From Flavobacteriaceae bacterium (lineage in GTDB: Bacteria; Bacteroidota; Bacteroidia; Flavobacteriales; Flavobacteriaceae): a DNA stretch of 64,000 nt. Made by a program: the position numbers and the translations under genes. Each line of letters begins with the position of its first letter. Positions within the stretch are counted from its first letter, which is position 1. Location of the stretch: positions 1 through 64,000 of the forward strand of contig CANGFO010000013.1 of NCBI GenBank assembly GCA_947453195.1. Reading direction: 5' to 3'. Shown one piece after another: positions 51,349 through 61,900 of this stretch. Below the pieces are notes generated by a model. It was not told where the DNA came from. It was given only the letters and a program-made list of their open reading frames with translations, and did not search any database.

Positions 51349-53303
51349 GAAAAGCATTACTTCCAACTTTAATAATCATTACAGCTGGCTTACTGATCAT
51401 TCGGCTTTTCTACTTGCAAATTATTGATGACTCCTTCAAATTAAAATCAGAAAACAACGCTATTAAAATCAAATACGATTATCCAGAAAGGGGTTATGTA
51501 TATGATAGATATGGAAAACTTTTAATAGCCAATCAACCTTCTTATGACATCATGGTAATTCCTAAAGATGTTAAAGAAAAGGAAATGAATATTCCAAAAT
51601 TTTGCGCATTATTGGATATAACCGAAGATTTTTTTTATGAAAAAATGAGAAAGGCTAAAGTTTATAGTCCTATGTTGCCTTCTGTTTTTTTATCACAATT
51701 AAACAAATTGGAATTTGCTGCCTTCCAAGAAAAGATTAGAAGATTTAGTGGTTTCTATATTCAAAAGAGGTCACTTAGAGACTACCAAGTGTCCTATGGT
51801 GCCAATGTATTTGGATTCATCACGCAAGTAAATGAAAACATCGTTAAGAAAAACCCTTATTATGTTGGTGGTGATTTAATTGGAAGACAAGGAATAGAAG
51901 AAAGTTATGAAACTTTTTTAAGAGGACAAAAAGGGGTTAAGTATTTACTTAAAGATAAATTCAATAGAGAAATTGCTTCCTACAAAGAAGGCAAATACGA
52001 TACCGTAGCTAAGCAAGGTGATGACGTAACACTTACTATTGATGGCGATCTACAAAAATATGGCGAAGAATTAATGGTAAATAAATGGGGTGGAATTGTT
52101 GCTATTGAACCTAAAACTGGCGAAATCTTAGCTTTAGTAAGCGCTCCAGATTATGACCCAGCGTTGCTAGTAGGAAGAAAAAGATCAAAAAATTACACAT
52201 TACTTCACAACGACTCTATAGCCAAACCATTGTATGACAGAGGATTACTGGCTGAATACCCTCCGGGCTCACCCTTTAAAATCCTTACGGCTTTAGTTGC
52301 ATTACAAGAAGGTGTGATTGATGAAAACACAACTTTTATGTGTAACCACGGTTTTAGTTATGCTCGAGGTAGATTTATGAAATGTCACTGCCATGGTGGG
52401 CCTATGCAACTTCATAATGGAATTTACGAATCATGCAATACTTATTTTTCAAACATTTACATGAAAACTATTAATAAATATAATAGTCCATCGTATGCTG
52501 TAGATGTTTGGAGTAAGCACTTAAAAACTTTTGGCTTAGGTGATTTTATGGGATATGATTTACCTATTGGAAAACGAGGGAAAATTCCAACTTCTAAAAC
52601 GTACAAAAAATTGTATCCAGGATGGCATTGGGATAGTAAAACTATTGTTTCTAATGCAATTGGCCAAGGTGAGGTATTAATGACTCCAATTCAGTTAGCT
52701 AATTTAATGGCAACAGTTGCCAATAGAGGTTATTATTACACACCTCACATTGTGAAAAAAATTAAAGGAGAAGTTCTTGATAAAAAATTTAGAACCAAAC
52801 ATATCACTTCTATTGATCGCAAACATTTTGAACCGGTTATTAGCGGAATGTTTGATGTGTATAATAAAGGAACCGCATTTGGCCTTGGCGTAGAAGGTAT
52901 TGATATATGTGGTAAAACGGGTACCGCCGAAAATTATTTGAAAGTAAATGGAAAACGAGTGAAGCTTCAGGATCACTCCATCTTTGTTGCTTTTGCTCCA
53001 AAGGACAATCCAAAAATTGCCATTGCAGTATTTGTTGAGAATGGATATTGGGGTAAACGATGGGCAGGACCTATCACCTCTTTAATGATTGAAAAATATT
53101 TAAGAAAGAAAATTACGAAAGTTGATTTTGAAAAACGAATGTTAGAAGGAAGCTTAAAAGATCAATACAACAAATTATATCCTCAAAGACATCAAGACAG
53201 TCTATCTATAATGAATTCCAAAGTTAAAGATAGTATTGAAAAACTAAAAAACGGAGACAGTTCAGATAAAGAAAAAAAAGATTCCAATAAGAAGGAAAAT
53301 TAA
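51345..53303 (+). CDS. mrdA: penicillin-binding protein 2 (elongation transpeptidase)
   Basis: This 652-residue class B PBP cross-links peptidoglycan during cell elongation. One N-terminal transmembrane segment (about 5-25) is followed by the pedestal (ERGYVYDRYGKLLIANQPSYD) and the transpeptidase domain. The domain has S309-x-x-K312 in PPGSPFKIL, S363-C-N in YESCNTYF, and K524-T-G in CGKTGTAEN. A Lys/Asp/Ser-rich tail of about 40 residues follows. It overlaps mreD by 4 bases (ATGA) and rodA by 1 base (TAATG), so the operon is translationally coupled. Confidence 0.96.
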   Translation: MRKALLPTLIIITAGLLIIRLFYLQIIDDSFKLKSENNAIKIKYDYPERGYVYDRYGKLLIANQPSYDIMVIPKDVKEKEMNIPKFCALLDITEDFFYEKMRKAKVYSPMLPSVFLSQLNKLEFAAFQEKIRRFSGFYIQKRSLRDYQVSYGANVFGFITQVNENIVKKNPYYVGGDLIGRQGIEESYETFLRGQKGVKYLLKDKFNREIASYKEGKYDTVAKQGDDVTLTIDGDLQKYGEELMVNKWGGIVAIEPKTGEILALVSAPDYDPALLVGRKRSKNYTLLHNDSIAKPLYDRGLLAEYPPGSPFKILTALVALQEGVIDENTTFMCNHGFSYARGRFMKCHCHGGPMQLHNGIYESCNTYFSNIYMKTINKYNSPSYAVDVWSKHLKTFGLGDFMGYDLPIGKRGKIPTSKTYKKLYPGWHWDSKTIVSNAIGQGEVLMTPIQLANLMATVANRGYYYTPHIVKKIKGEVLDKKFRTKHITSIDRKHFEPVISGMFDVYNKGTAFGLGVEGIDICGKTGTAENYLKVNGKRVKLQDHSIFVAFAPKDNPKIAIAVFVENGYWGKRWAGPITSLMIEKYLRKKITKVDFEKRMLEGSLKDQYNKLYPQRHQDSLSIMNSKVKDSIEKLKNGDSSDKEKKDSNKKEN

Positions 53304-54565
53304 TGAAAAATCAGAGTATCACAAACCATATCGATTGGATTAGCGTAGGCCTATTTATTACCTTGGTACTTATGGGCTGGTTAAACATATACTCTTCTTC
53401 CCTATCTGCTGTTACGGGGGATTCAACCATTTTCGACTTATCGCAGTTTTACGGAAAGCAACTTTTGTACATCGTTTTAACAATTCCTCTAATCTTGGTC
53501 TTACTCTTCGTTGAAGGTAAATTTTACGAAAAATACTCCTCGATTATTTATACTATTTCGATGCTTTCTATCGCGGGATTATTCGTCTTTGGAAAATCGG
53601 TTAAGGGTCAAGCCAACTGGTATTCATTTGGATCCTTTGGCATTCAACCTTCTGAATTTGCAAAAGCGGCTACTGCATTGGCTTTAGCCAAATACTTATC
53701 GGACGTTCAAGTAAATTTAAAACTAGTTAAAGACCAAATTATAGCTTTGGCGATTGTATTTTTTCCAGTACTATTAATTGCAGTGCACGACCCCGGAAGT
53801 GCATTAATCTATTTTGTTTTCTTAGTTGTGCTTTATAGAGAAGGCTTGCCGGGTTGGTATTTATTTACTGGTTTTGCAGCCATACTATTATTTATTTTGA
53901 TGCTTATCACAAACAACCCCTATATTGTAATTGGGATTGCGGCAATAGCTTTAGTATTTAATTACTTTAGAAGTAGACTTATAGACAGGAATATTATTGC
54001 CAGCGGAATTATGCTTGTTTTGGTAGCAATTTTCTCTTTTTCGGTGAGCTTTGTTTTTAATAATGTTTTTAAACAACACCATCGTGATCGTTTCAATATT
54101 CTACTTGGAAAGCAAGTTGATATGAAAGGAATTGGATACAACATCCACCAATCGGAAATTGCAATTGGATCAGGTGGTTGGTTTGGAAAAGGTTATCTCG
54201 AAGGAACTCAAACAAAAGGAGGTTTCGTACCAGAGCAACATACCGATTATATTTTCACCACTGTGGGTGAAGAATGGGGATTTTTTGGATCTGTAATAGT
54301 AATCGGATTATTTGTGACCTTAGTATTGCGATTGATCTATCTAGCCGAAAGGCAAAAAACAAAATTCAGCCGTATTTACGGCTATAGTGTAGCCGGAATA
54401 TTATTTATTCACTTCTTTATAAATATCGCCATGGTTGTAGGAATATTCCCAACTATTGGTATCCCACTACCCTTCTTTTCCTATGGAGGATCTGGACTTT
54501 GGGGCTTTACCATATTGCTGTTCATTTTCTTAAAAATGGACGCCAATAAAGTAAACGAATGGTAA
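53303..54565 (+). CDS. rodA: peptidoglycan glycosyltransferase RodA
   Basis: This 420-residue SEDS-family polymerase has about ten transmembrane segments. Signatures include FGIQPSEFAKAATALALAKYL, the long periplasmic loop with GKGYLEGTQTKGGFVPEQHTDYIFTTVGEEWGF (catalytic Asp region), and GIPLPFFSYGGSGLWGF near the end. It polymerises glycan strands with its PBP2 partner encoded just upstream. It ends 2 bases from the stop of the convergent glycosyltransferase gene, with no clear terminator between. Confidence 0.96.
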   Translation: MKNQSITNHIDWISVGLFITLVLMGWLNIYSSSLSAVTGDSTIFDLSQFYGKQLLYIVLTIPLILVLLFVEGKFYEKYSSIIYTISMLSIAGLFVFGKSVKGQANWYSFGSFGIQPSEFAKAATALALAKYLSDVQVNLKLVKDQIIALAIVFFPVLLIAVHDPGSALIYFVFLVVLYREGLPGWYLFTGFAAILLFILMLITNNPYIVIGIAAIALVFNYFRSRLIDRNIIASGIMLVLVAIFSFSVSFVFNNVFKQHHRDRFNILLGKQVDMKGIGYNIHQSEIAIGSGGWFGKGYLEGTQTKGGFVPEQHTDYIFTTVGEEWGFFGSVIVIGLFVTLVLRLIYLAERQKTKFSRIYGYSVAGILFIHFFINIAMVVGIFPTIGIPLPFFSYGGSGLWGFTILLFIFLKMDANKVNEW

Positions 54566-54567
54566 AA

Positions 54568-55287
54568 TTATTGCAGCTTTAAAAAGCCGTATTTCATAAT
54601 ACAATACAAAGCTCTAAATCCGTCTTTCCAACCAATTTTTTTACCTTCTTCGTAGGTTCTTCCATAATAGGAAATACCCACTTCATAGATTCTTATCTTT
54701 GGAATTCTTGAGATTTTAGCAGTAACTTCTGGCTCAAAACCAAATCTATTTTCATTAAGTTTAATACTTTGGATGATTTCTGTTTTGAACATTTTATAGC
54801 ACGTTTCCATATCTGTCAGATTCAAATTGGAAAACATATTTGATAAATTCGTTAAGAATTTATTACCGATGGTATGCCAAAAGAAAAGAATTCGATGCGG
54901 GTTTCCACCCATAAATCTTGACCCATAAACTACATCTGCAAAACCATCAATAAAAGGCTGCAATAATAAATTGTATTCTATTGGGTTATATTCTAAATCG
55001 GCATCCTGAATAACCGTGTAGTCTCCAGTAGCTTTACTAATTCCAGTGTGAAGTGCCGCCCCTTTACCTTTATTAATTTCGTGTTTAAAATATTGAATGT
55101 TCATACCCGGATTAGCTGCAATATAACTCATAATAGCTTCCTCTGTATCGTCTTTAGAACAATCATTCACAATAATAATTTCCTTTTCGATTGCTTCAAT
55201 TAAGGCAACATTTTTAATTTTATCTAAAATAAAATGGATCGTTTTTCCTTCGTTATAGGCTGGAATAATTATGGATAATTTTTTCAC
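54568..55287 (-). CDS. family 2 glycosyltransferase, polyprenyl-phosphate sugar synthase-like
   Basis: This 239-residue cytoplasmic GT2 enzyme starts [16 protein letters not shown]. It has the acidic metal-binding [39 protein letters not shown] and the product-side region [13 protein letters not shown], resembling DPM1-type polyprenyl-phosphate-mannose or glucose synthases. It lies 2 bases downstream of the GT39 gene. The two would form a donor-plus-transferase pair in which the lipid-linked sugar made here is used on the outer face of the membrane. Confidence 0.9.
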   Translation of the reverse strand: MKKLSIIIPAYNEGKTIHFILDKIKNVALIEAIEKEIIIVNDCSKDDTEEAIMSYIAANPGMNIQYFKHEINKGKGAALHTGISKATGDYTVIQDADLEYNPIEYNLLLQPFIDGFADVVYGSRFMGGNPHRILFFWHTIGNKFLTNLSNMFSNLNLTDMETCYKMFKTEIIQSIKLNENRFGFEPEVTAKISRIPKIRIYEVGISYYGRTYEEGKKIGWKDGFRALYCIMKYGFLKLQ

Positions 55288-55289
55288 GA

Positions 55290-56933
55290 TTATATTCTTG
55301 GTTTAATTTTAACTAAATAATAATATTCTAAGGTTTGCTCCCTTTTTTGCTGCAGCAAAAATGGTAATTTTAAACGAGTAATTGGATAGTTTTCAAATTT
55401 CTTTTTTTCTATCAACTCAAATTTTGATGCTATCTGCTTTAAATTGGCTTCTTTTGTAAACAACCAACACGTATTTTTTAGAGTATCAATATCATTCAAT
55501 GCTATCGATTCATTTTCCGGATTTTTTGAATAAAAATTAAAAGCATGTGATTTTTCATCTACTAAATAAACCTCTTCTTTAGCTTTATTTTCATAAAACC
55601 ATCTTCCTGCCATAGAATCGGCTTGATAGGTGAGTAATTTTGGATAGAAAACAAAACTCAAAAATAAATTTAAAACAATCACATAACCCACCATTTTGCT
55701 TGTGCCTTCGAGAGCTAGTTTTTTCATTCCAAACAATAATAACAATTGGATTAATACCAATACTATAAGTATGACATTCAGATCGGTAAAAAATAGGGCT
55801 TGATAAATAACGAGCAATACCAACACAATACACCCAAAACCAAAGTATAATTTATTCCAATTCTTCCATTGTTTTGGATGTAAAGTATCCAAATAAGCCG
55901 CACAAATAATACTTGCAAAAGGTAAGGTCACAAATACATAATGAGGTAATTTATAACGGGACATTGACAACAAGGCAAAAAGCAATAAAAACCCACTTAA
56001 AGTGCTAATTTCTGGTATTGATTTTTGCACTAATTTCTTTATCTGAAAGAATAATCCAAAATATAGAAGCAAAATCCAAGGGAAAAAATCCCAACTAATA
56101 GTACCAATAAAAAAGTGCCATGGCAATCCGTTATCCCAAACATTTTCACCTGTAATTCTTCCAAAACTTTGTAGCCAATAATAAAAATAAAGTCCGCTTT
56201 GATGCGGCACCCCATTAGTGATTTTCTCAGGATGTAAATCAAACTGTGTATACAATCCATACGACATCGGAATTAAAAGCAATCCCACAATCAACAGATA
56301 AAAGAACCATGAAAAGCTAAAAATTTTCTTCCAGTCTTTCTTGTATAATAATTGTAAACCAACTGGCATTAATACAGCTATAATTCCAATTGGCCCTTTA
56401 GCCATCATGGCAAATGCGGTAAACATTGCAGCAAAAACAAGGTATTTAATTTTATTATTTAATAAATATTCGGTTAACAACCATATACCCGTTATCACGC
56501 TAGAAGTCAGAATTCCGTCGGTTCTAACATCATTCGTCATCAGAAAAAAGGCCTGGCATGTTCCAAAAATCAGCACCGCATTTTTGGCAATTTGCTGCGA
56601 ATAATAAATTGTGGTAAATCTAAAAATAGAATAAAGCGAAAGCAGCAACATTAAAAAAGCACCTAATTTATAAGCAAAATTACATACGCCAAACACCCCC
56701 ATACTCCAACTTGAAATCCAAAATAAAAGCGGTGGTTTATCTAAATAATCATATTGCAAATCCATTACATGCAAATACGAATGATTGTGAAGCATTTCTT
56801 GAGAAATAGAGGCATATTGCGCCGCATCCACATTCATGATATCTATAAATAGATTATTAAAATAGATAGAAATAATTATAAGCAGAATGATCTTTTCATA
56901 TTTAGAAAAATTAAAAAGAAATTTCATATCCAT
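55290..56933 (-). CDS. GT39-family membrane glycosyltransferase (ArnT/PMT-like)
   Basis: This 547-residue protein has about twelve hydrophobic segments. An N-terminal periplasmic loop carries the acidic motif [18 protein letters not shown], followed by [13 protein letters not shown], the typical pattern of ArnT/PMT-like transferases using a polyprenyl-phosphate sugar. A soluble C-terminal part of about 120 residues follows. The acceptor could be lipid A or exported protein (Flavobacterium O-glycosylates proteins). I cannot decide from sequence. The first ATG (56933) and one two codons later are both possible. Confidence 0.88.
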   Translation of the reverse strand: MDMKFLFNFSKYEKIILLIIISIYFNNLFIDIMNVDAAQYASISQEMLHNHSYLHVMDLQYDYLDKPPLLFWISSWSMGVFGVCNFAYKLGAFLMLLLSLYSIFRFTTIYYSQQIAKNAVLIFGTCQAFFLMTNDVRTDGILTSSVITGIWLLTEYLLNNKIKYLVFAAMFTAFAMMAKGPIGIIAVLMPVGLQLLYKKDWKKIFSFSWFFYLLIVGLLLIPMSYGLYTQFDLHPEKITNGVPHQSGLYFYYWLQSFGRITGENVWDNGLPWHFFIGTISWDFFPWILLLYFGLFFQIKKLVQKSIPEISTLSGFLLLFALLSMSRYKLPHYVFVTLPFASIICAAYLDTLHPKQWKNWNKLYFGFGCIVLVLLVIYQALFFTDLNVILIVLVLIQLLLLFGMKKLALEGTSKMVGYVIVLNLFLSFVFYPKLLTYQADSMAGRWFYENKAKEEVYLVDEKSHAFNFYSKNPENESIALNDIDTLKNTCWLFTKEANLKQIASKFELIEKKKFENYPITRLKLPFLLQQKREQTLEYYYLVKIKPRI

Positions 56934-57052
56934 AGTTAAATTATTTTAATAAGATGCAAAATACAGCACCCATTACACTGAGCTATTTGGCAAAATTAAG
57001 CAATAATACTAACATAGGAATTATTTAAAAAGAGAGAATTAATTTTTATATA

Positions 57053-57060
57053 AACTTTTG
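57053..57060 (+). promoter_or_regulatory. probable rpoD promoter element
   Basis: AACTTTTG differs from TAnnTTTG at one base and lies about 60 bases before the ATG. An AAAGGA seven bases before the start is a weak ribosome-binding candidate. Confidence 0.4.
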
Positions 57061-57121
57061 TAACTTTTTTATTCTTTATAACGTATAACAAACTGAACCC
57101 TTAAATAGCAAAGGAAAATAA

Positions 57122-57985
57122 ATGAGACAGCTTAAAATCACCAAGCAGGTTACCAACCGTGAAACTGCTTCCTTAGACAAATACCTACAAGAAATTGGAA
57201 AAGTTGACTTAATTACTGCTGACGAAGAAGTAGAATTAGCGCAACGTATTAAAGCCGGAGACCAACGTGCTTTAGAAAAACTAACAAAAGCCAATTTACG
57301 TTTTGTGGTATCTGTTGCTAAACAATATCAAAATCAAGGACTTACACTTCCTGATTTGATTAACGAAGGAAACTTAGGTTTGATTAAAGCAGCGCAACGA
57401 TTTGATGAAACTCGTGGATTTAAATTTATTTCCTATGCGGTATGGTGGATTCGTCAATCGATCCTTCAAGCACTTGCAGAACAATCTCGTATTGTTCGTT
57501 TGCCATTAAATAAAATTGGATCGATTAATAAAATCAATAAAATGTATGCTTTGTTAGAGCAATCTAACGAAAGACCACCTTCTGCAGAAGAAATTGCAAA
57601 AGAGTTGGACATGACTGTGAATGACGTAAAAGAGTCTATGAAAAATTCTGGACGTCACCTTTCTATGGATGCACCTTTGGTTGAAGGTGAAGATTCTAAT
57701 CTTTATGACGTATTACGTTCTGGAGAATCTCCAAATCCTGATAGAGAATTAATTCACGAATCATTGCGTACCGAAATTGAGCGTTCTTTAGAAACGTTAA
57801 CTCCAAGAGAGGCAGATGTGGTTCGTTTGTATTTTGGATTAGGTGATCAACATCCAATGACTTTAGAAGAAATTGGAGAAACCTTCGATTTAACTCGTGA
57901 GCGTGTGCGTCAAATTAAAGAAAAAGCAATCCGCAGATTAAAACATACTTCGAGAAGTAAAATATTAAAAACATATTTAGGTTAA
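57122..57985 (+). CDS. rpoD: primary sigma factor RpoD/SigA
   Basis: This 287-residue sigma-70 factor lacks region 1.1 and starts directly with region 1.2 ([28 protein letters not shown]). Region 2 contains [37 protein letters not shown] and [23 protein letters not shown]. Region 3 follows, and region 4.2 has [29 protein letters not shown]. The compact size is that of the Bacteroidota housekeeping sigma, which reads -33 TTTG and -7 TAnnTTTG promoters. Many such sites are visible in this window. Confidence 0.96.
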   Translation: MRQLKITKQVTNRETASLDKYLQEIGKVDLITADEEVELAQRIKAGDQRALEKLTKANLRFVVSVAKQYQNQGLTLPDLINEGNLGLIKAAQRFDETRGFKFISYAVWWIRQSILQALAEQSRIVRLPLNKIGSINKINKMYALLEQSNERPPSAEEIAKELDMTVNDVKESMKNSGRHLSMDAPLVEGEDSNLYDVLRSGESPNPDRELIHESLRTEIERSLETLTPREADVVRLYFGLGDQHPMTLEEIGETFDLTRERVRQIKEKAIRRLKHTSRSKILKTYLG

Positions 57986-57992
57986 ACCTTAT

Positions 57993-58019
57993 AAAACTCC
58001 GGCTCCATACCGGAGTTTT
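57993..58019 (+). terminator. terminator of rpoD
   Basis: AAAACTCCGG (57993-58002) pairs perfectly with CCGGAGTTTT (58010-58019) across a 7-base loop and runs into more T, between rpoD and rpe. Confidence 0.88.
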
Positions 58020-58034
58020 TTAATTACATAAAAA

Positions 58035-58697
58035 ATGAAAAACACAATTATTGCACCATCCGTTCTTGCCGCCGATTTTGCCAACTTACAGCGTGATATC
58101 GAAATGATAAATAAGAGCCAAGCCGATTGGTTTCATATAGATATTATGGACGGAGTTTTTGTACCCAACATCTCTTTTGGAATGCCCGTTTTAGAAGCAA
58201 TTACTAAGCATGCAACCAAAACAATTGATGTGCATTTAATGATTGTAGATCCGGATCGATATATTAAAACATTTAAAAGTTTAGGAGCAGATATTCTAAC
58301 CGTTCATTACGAAGCGTGTACCCATTTACACAGAACGCTACAAGCCATAAAAGCGGAAGGTATGAAAGCGGGAGTTGCGCTAAACCCACATACCAATATC
58401 GATTTATTAGAAGACGTTATTAACGATATCGACATGGTATGTATTATGAGTGTAAATCCTGGATTTGGAGGACAATCATTTATTGAAAACACCTATTCAA
58501 AAATTGAAAAATTGAAAGCACTTATAACTAAAAAAGGAGCTTCCACAATCATTGAAATTGACGGTGGTGTAACCAATAAAAATGCCGCCGAATTGGTTCG
58601 CGCTGGCGCGGATGCATTAGTAGCCGGTAATTATGTCTTTAAAGCAGAAGATCCAATTGCAACTATAGAAGATTTGAAAAAAATTACTTCATTATAA
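58035..58697 (+). CDS. rpe: ribulose-phosphate 3-epimerase
   Basis: This 220-residue TIM-barrel enzyme interconverts ribulose 5-phosphate and xylulose 5-phosphate in the pentose phosphate pathway. Signatures are APSVLAADFANLQRDIEMI, the metal-site WFHIDIMDGVFVPNISFG and VDVHLMI-type TIDVHLMI, MSVNPGFGGQSFIEN and IEIDGGVTNKNAAELVRAGADALVAGN. It follows rpoD after a terminator. TTG or A-rich leader signals are not clear because the gap is only 49 bases. Confidence 0.97.
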   Translation: MKNTIIAPSVLAADFANLQRDIEMINKSQADWFHIDIMDGVFVPNISFGMPVLEAITKHATKTIDVHLMIVDPDRYIKTFKSLGADILTVHYEACTHLHRTLQAIKAEGMKAGVALNPHTNIDLLEDVINDIDMVCIMSVNPGFGGQSFIENTYSKIEKLKALITKKGASTIIEIDGGVTNKNAAELVRAGADALVAGNYVFKAEDPIATIEDLKKITSL

Positions 58698-58727
58698 AAA
58701 AAGGCTCCTAATTAGGAGCCTTTTTTT
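58696..58727. terminator. bidirectional terminator between rpe and the surface-protein operon
   Basis: A perfect palindrome AAGGCTCCTAA/TTAGGAGCCTT (58701-58722) is flanked by A and T runs, between convergent genes. Confidence 0.9.
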
Positions 58728-58742
58728 TATAATTACATTCTA

Positions 58743-58964
58743 TTAATTCACTTTATTTTCAACTTTTCGTTTTCTAGAATTAATTATGAAAAATGCATAA
58801 ACTATTCCGATAAATAATACTAAATAAATATTAGAATCTATAGGAGCTACGGGAGCATTATCTTGAACATCGTCTCCAAAACCGATATCCTGTGAAAATG
58901 CACTACTTGAAATTAAAAATATTGCAATTGCAACTATAATTTTATTTATATTAAATTTCTTCAT
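58743..58964 (-). CDS. small exported single-pass membrane protein, companion of the surface protein
   Basis: The 73-residue reading starts at ATG (MKKFNINKIIVAIAIFLISS). A GTG three codons upstream (58973) overlaps the stop of the surface-protein gene and is the alternative. After the signal peptide comes a short acidic linker (DIGFGDDVQD, then APVAPID), one transmembrane helix (about NIYLVLFIGIVYAFFII) and a basic tail (NSRKRKVENK). I know no named family. Similar short proteins are seen next to type IX secretion substrates in flavobacteria. It lies 8 bases downstream of the giant gene. Confidence 0.7.
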   Translation of the reverse strand: MKKFNINKIIVAIAIFLISSSAFSQDIGFGDDVQDNAPVAPIDSNIYLVLFIGIVYAFFIINSRKRKVENKVN

Positions 58965-58972
58965 CTTCTTCA

Positions 58973-61900
58973 CTATTCTATTATTAATTTATTTATTGTT
59001 GTCGCACCTTCCTTAGCAATTTTAACGTAATAAACACCTGTTGCAAAAACCTTATTTGGATTGATATGATTTATGGGTGATGCGGTCATATTTGTTGTAT
59101 ATACGGCTTGACCTATTGAATTGTATATAGTCAATTTAGTATCTTGAGTTGCGTTATTCATAATCACATCAAAAACTCCTTGTTTCGATGGATTTGGATA
59201 CAGAGTGAAAACCAAATTCGAGTTAGTCGTTGTACTTAAATTCGGATTTTGGAAAACAATTCTAAAACGATCAGGAGCCGATGTGGCTGCGTCTGTAGTA
59301 GAAATGGAATACGAATAACTCACCGAATCTGATTGCGGAATTTCAGTATAAGTTTGCAACAATTGATCGTGTAAATAAGCTGGTAATCCACTCATGTTAT
59401 TTCCTTGCGCCACAATTGTATAATTGGTATTGCGGTATTGGGTAATACTCAACGGAATCACATCTGTATCTACCGGGAATATTCTACTTTCAATAGCCAA
59501 CGAAGAGGTATTGTTTTTTGTTGCAAAAATTTCATCTTGGTTAGTTAGTTTTGGCGCATCATTTGCATCAATAAGATTATCAAAACTTGAATCAAATTTC
59601 ACTACAAAACCATCAACGGCAACTCCTGTTGTTGCAAGTGTATTACTTTCATACAAAGTAGCTCTAATATAAGAAGGTACCGTTGTAGTTGTTTTATAAA
59701 CATTTTCATTTACTGTAGATGTCGATTTATTTGACTCATGGAAGGTAATAGATCCACCTGCTGTAGCGTCATTTTTAATAAAACAACCTTGCCATGGTTG
59801 TAAATATTGATTTACTTGAGATCCATTTACTGGATTAATTCCGGTAGATAAATCATAAGCAACATAACCTCCTCTAGTATTGATTTTAGGATCCCATACC
59901 CAATAGTAATTGTTATTGAAATGAGCATTTTGAGTTAATACTTGTTTGATATCAACAGTTGCTTGATATGGATTTCCAATAAAATTATACCCATTTGCAG
60001 TTGCACTCATTGTTCCTGCTGAGGCATCACAAATTTTCAAGGCACCTTTTACACGCAATGTAGTATTTGTGGGTGTAGGCGCATTAGTACTCATACTAAT
60101 AGAACGATCTCCTCTAATTAATAATCGATAAGGTACTCCAGCAGTAAGTGTTAATACATTTGTATTTGGCACCGCTGCCCAAACTCCGGTTGAATTATTA
60201 AAAGTAAACATCGAATTATTAGTAGTTTGTGTCACATCAAAACCATAATCTGCTGAAATGTTTCCTGTAATATGCGTTCCATAACCTGGATGTGGATTCA
60301 AATTAGTTGTATAAGCCGGAGGCGGATTATTCACCCCCTCTTGCCAGTTGTCTCTAATGGTTGTTGTTGTAGTTACAGGAGAAGAAATAAATCTAAATGC
60401 ACGACGTGCAGGGAAATAGCGTTCAACTGTTACATCTCCATTTATTGCAACCGCGCTACAATCTGTAATTGGCGCTACAACAGCTGTTGATGTTCCGTTA
60501 CTCATTAAAGTAAGATTACCACCCGTATTAAAAGTACCGTTTGTAAGGGTTAATATCCCTGAAATTCCCATAGCATTTCCTAAAGTTGCACTACCTGTAG
60601 CCGTTGAATTTAAAGTGAAATTAGCAACTACATTGGAAGTTCCCGGAGTAGTTTGGTTCATATAGAAGGTACCTTGATTACCTGATCCATTGATAGTTAA
60701 ACTAGAAGTCGTGCTACCAATTATGGTTCCGGTTCCGGTAATAGCTCCCGAAATAGTTAATGTTGAATTATTTAAATTAATTGTTGCGCCATTAGCAAGA
60801 AGTACGCTTCCAATTGTTCTTGGTCCGTCTAATATTGGATAATTTGTAAGTCCACCAGGAACTTCAATATTTTCACCAGAGGCAGGAATTCCGCAACTCC
60901 AGTTAGCCGCATTGTTCCATGCAGTACTTACTGATCCTGTCCAAACATTAGATGACAATACCGTAATTAATACACTTGAGGTGTTTGCAGAGGTACAACT
61001 TCCACTTGAAATCACCGCTCTAAAATAGGTATTGGCAGATAAATTCGTTGCAGTATATGTAGCCGATGTGGCTCCACTGATATTGGTATACGTTCCGGCT
61101 AATGTACTAGAAGATTGCCATTGAATAGAACCTACACTTCCGTTTAATGTTAACACAGTACTATTGGTTGTTGCTGAACATACTGTTCCAGCACCAGAGA
61201 TTGAACCTGCAGTTACCGGAGTATTTACAGTAAGTGTAAAGGCACTTGCTGTTGCAGCCGAACAAACACCACTAGTCACAACCGCTTTATAATAAGTAGT
61301 AGCAGTTAAATTAGTAGCAGTATAAGTTGCAGACGTTGCTCCACTAATATTAGTATAAGTTCCGGCAAGAGAATTTGCAGACTGCCACTGAATAGTTCCC
61401 GTGTATCCACTTAAAGTTAAAACAGTACTGTTAGTTCCTGAACATACCGATGAGGCTCCCGAAATAGATCCAGCAACTGATACTGGATTAACTGTAATTG
61501 TTGCAGCACTTGCAGTAGTTGCAGAAGAACAAGTACCACTAGTCACAACGACTTTATAATATGTGGTTGCTGTTAAGTTAGTAGCTGTATAAGTTGCAGA
61601 TGTTGCTCCACTAATATTGGAATAAGGTCCGGCAAGTGTACTTGAAGACTGCCATTGAATTGTTCCTGTATAACCTGCTAAAGTTAAAGTTGTACTGTTA
61701 GTTCCTGAACAAACAGTAGCACTACCAGAAATGGTCCCTGCCACCGAAGCTGGATCAACGGTAATTGATGCTGCTGTAGTTGTAGCCGAAGAACATGCCC
61801 CACTTGTTACTACTGCTTTGTAATATTTTGTAGCCGATAAATTGGCAGCCGTATACGTTGCTAATGTGGCTCCACTTATATTTGTATACGTTCCGGCTAG

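Noticed and set aside
54540..54600. Possible terminator between rodA and the GT2 gene (GCAGCTTTAAAAAGC)
   Set aside because: The stem is short and imperfect, lies within the GT2 coding end and lacks a proper T run.
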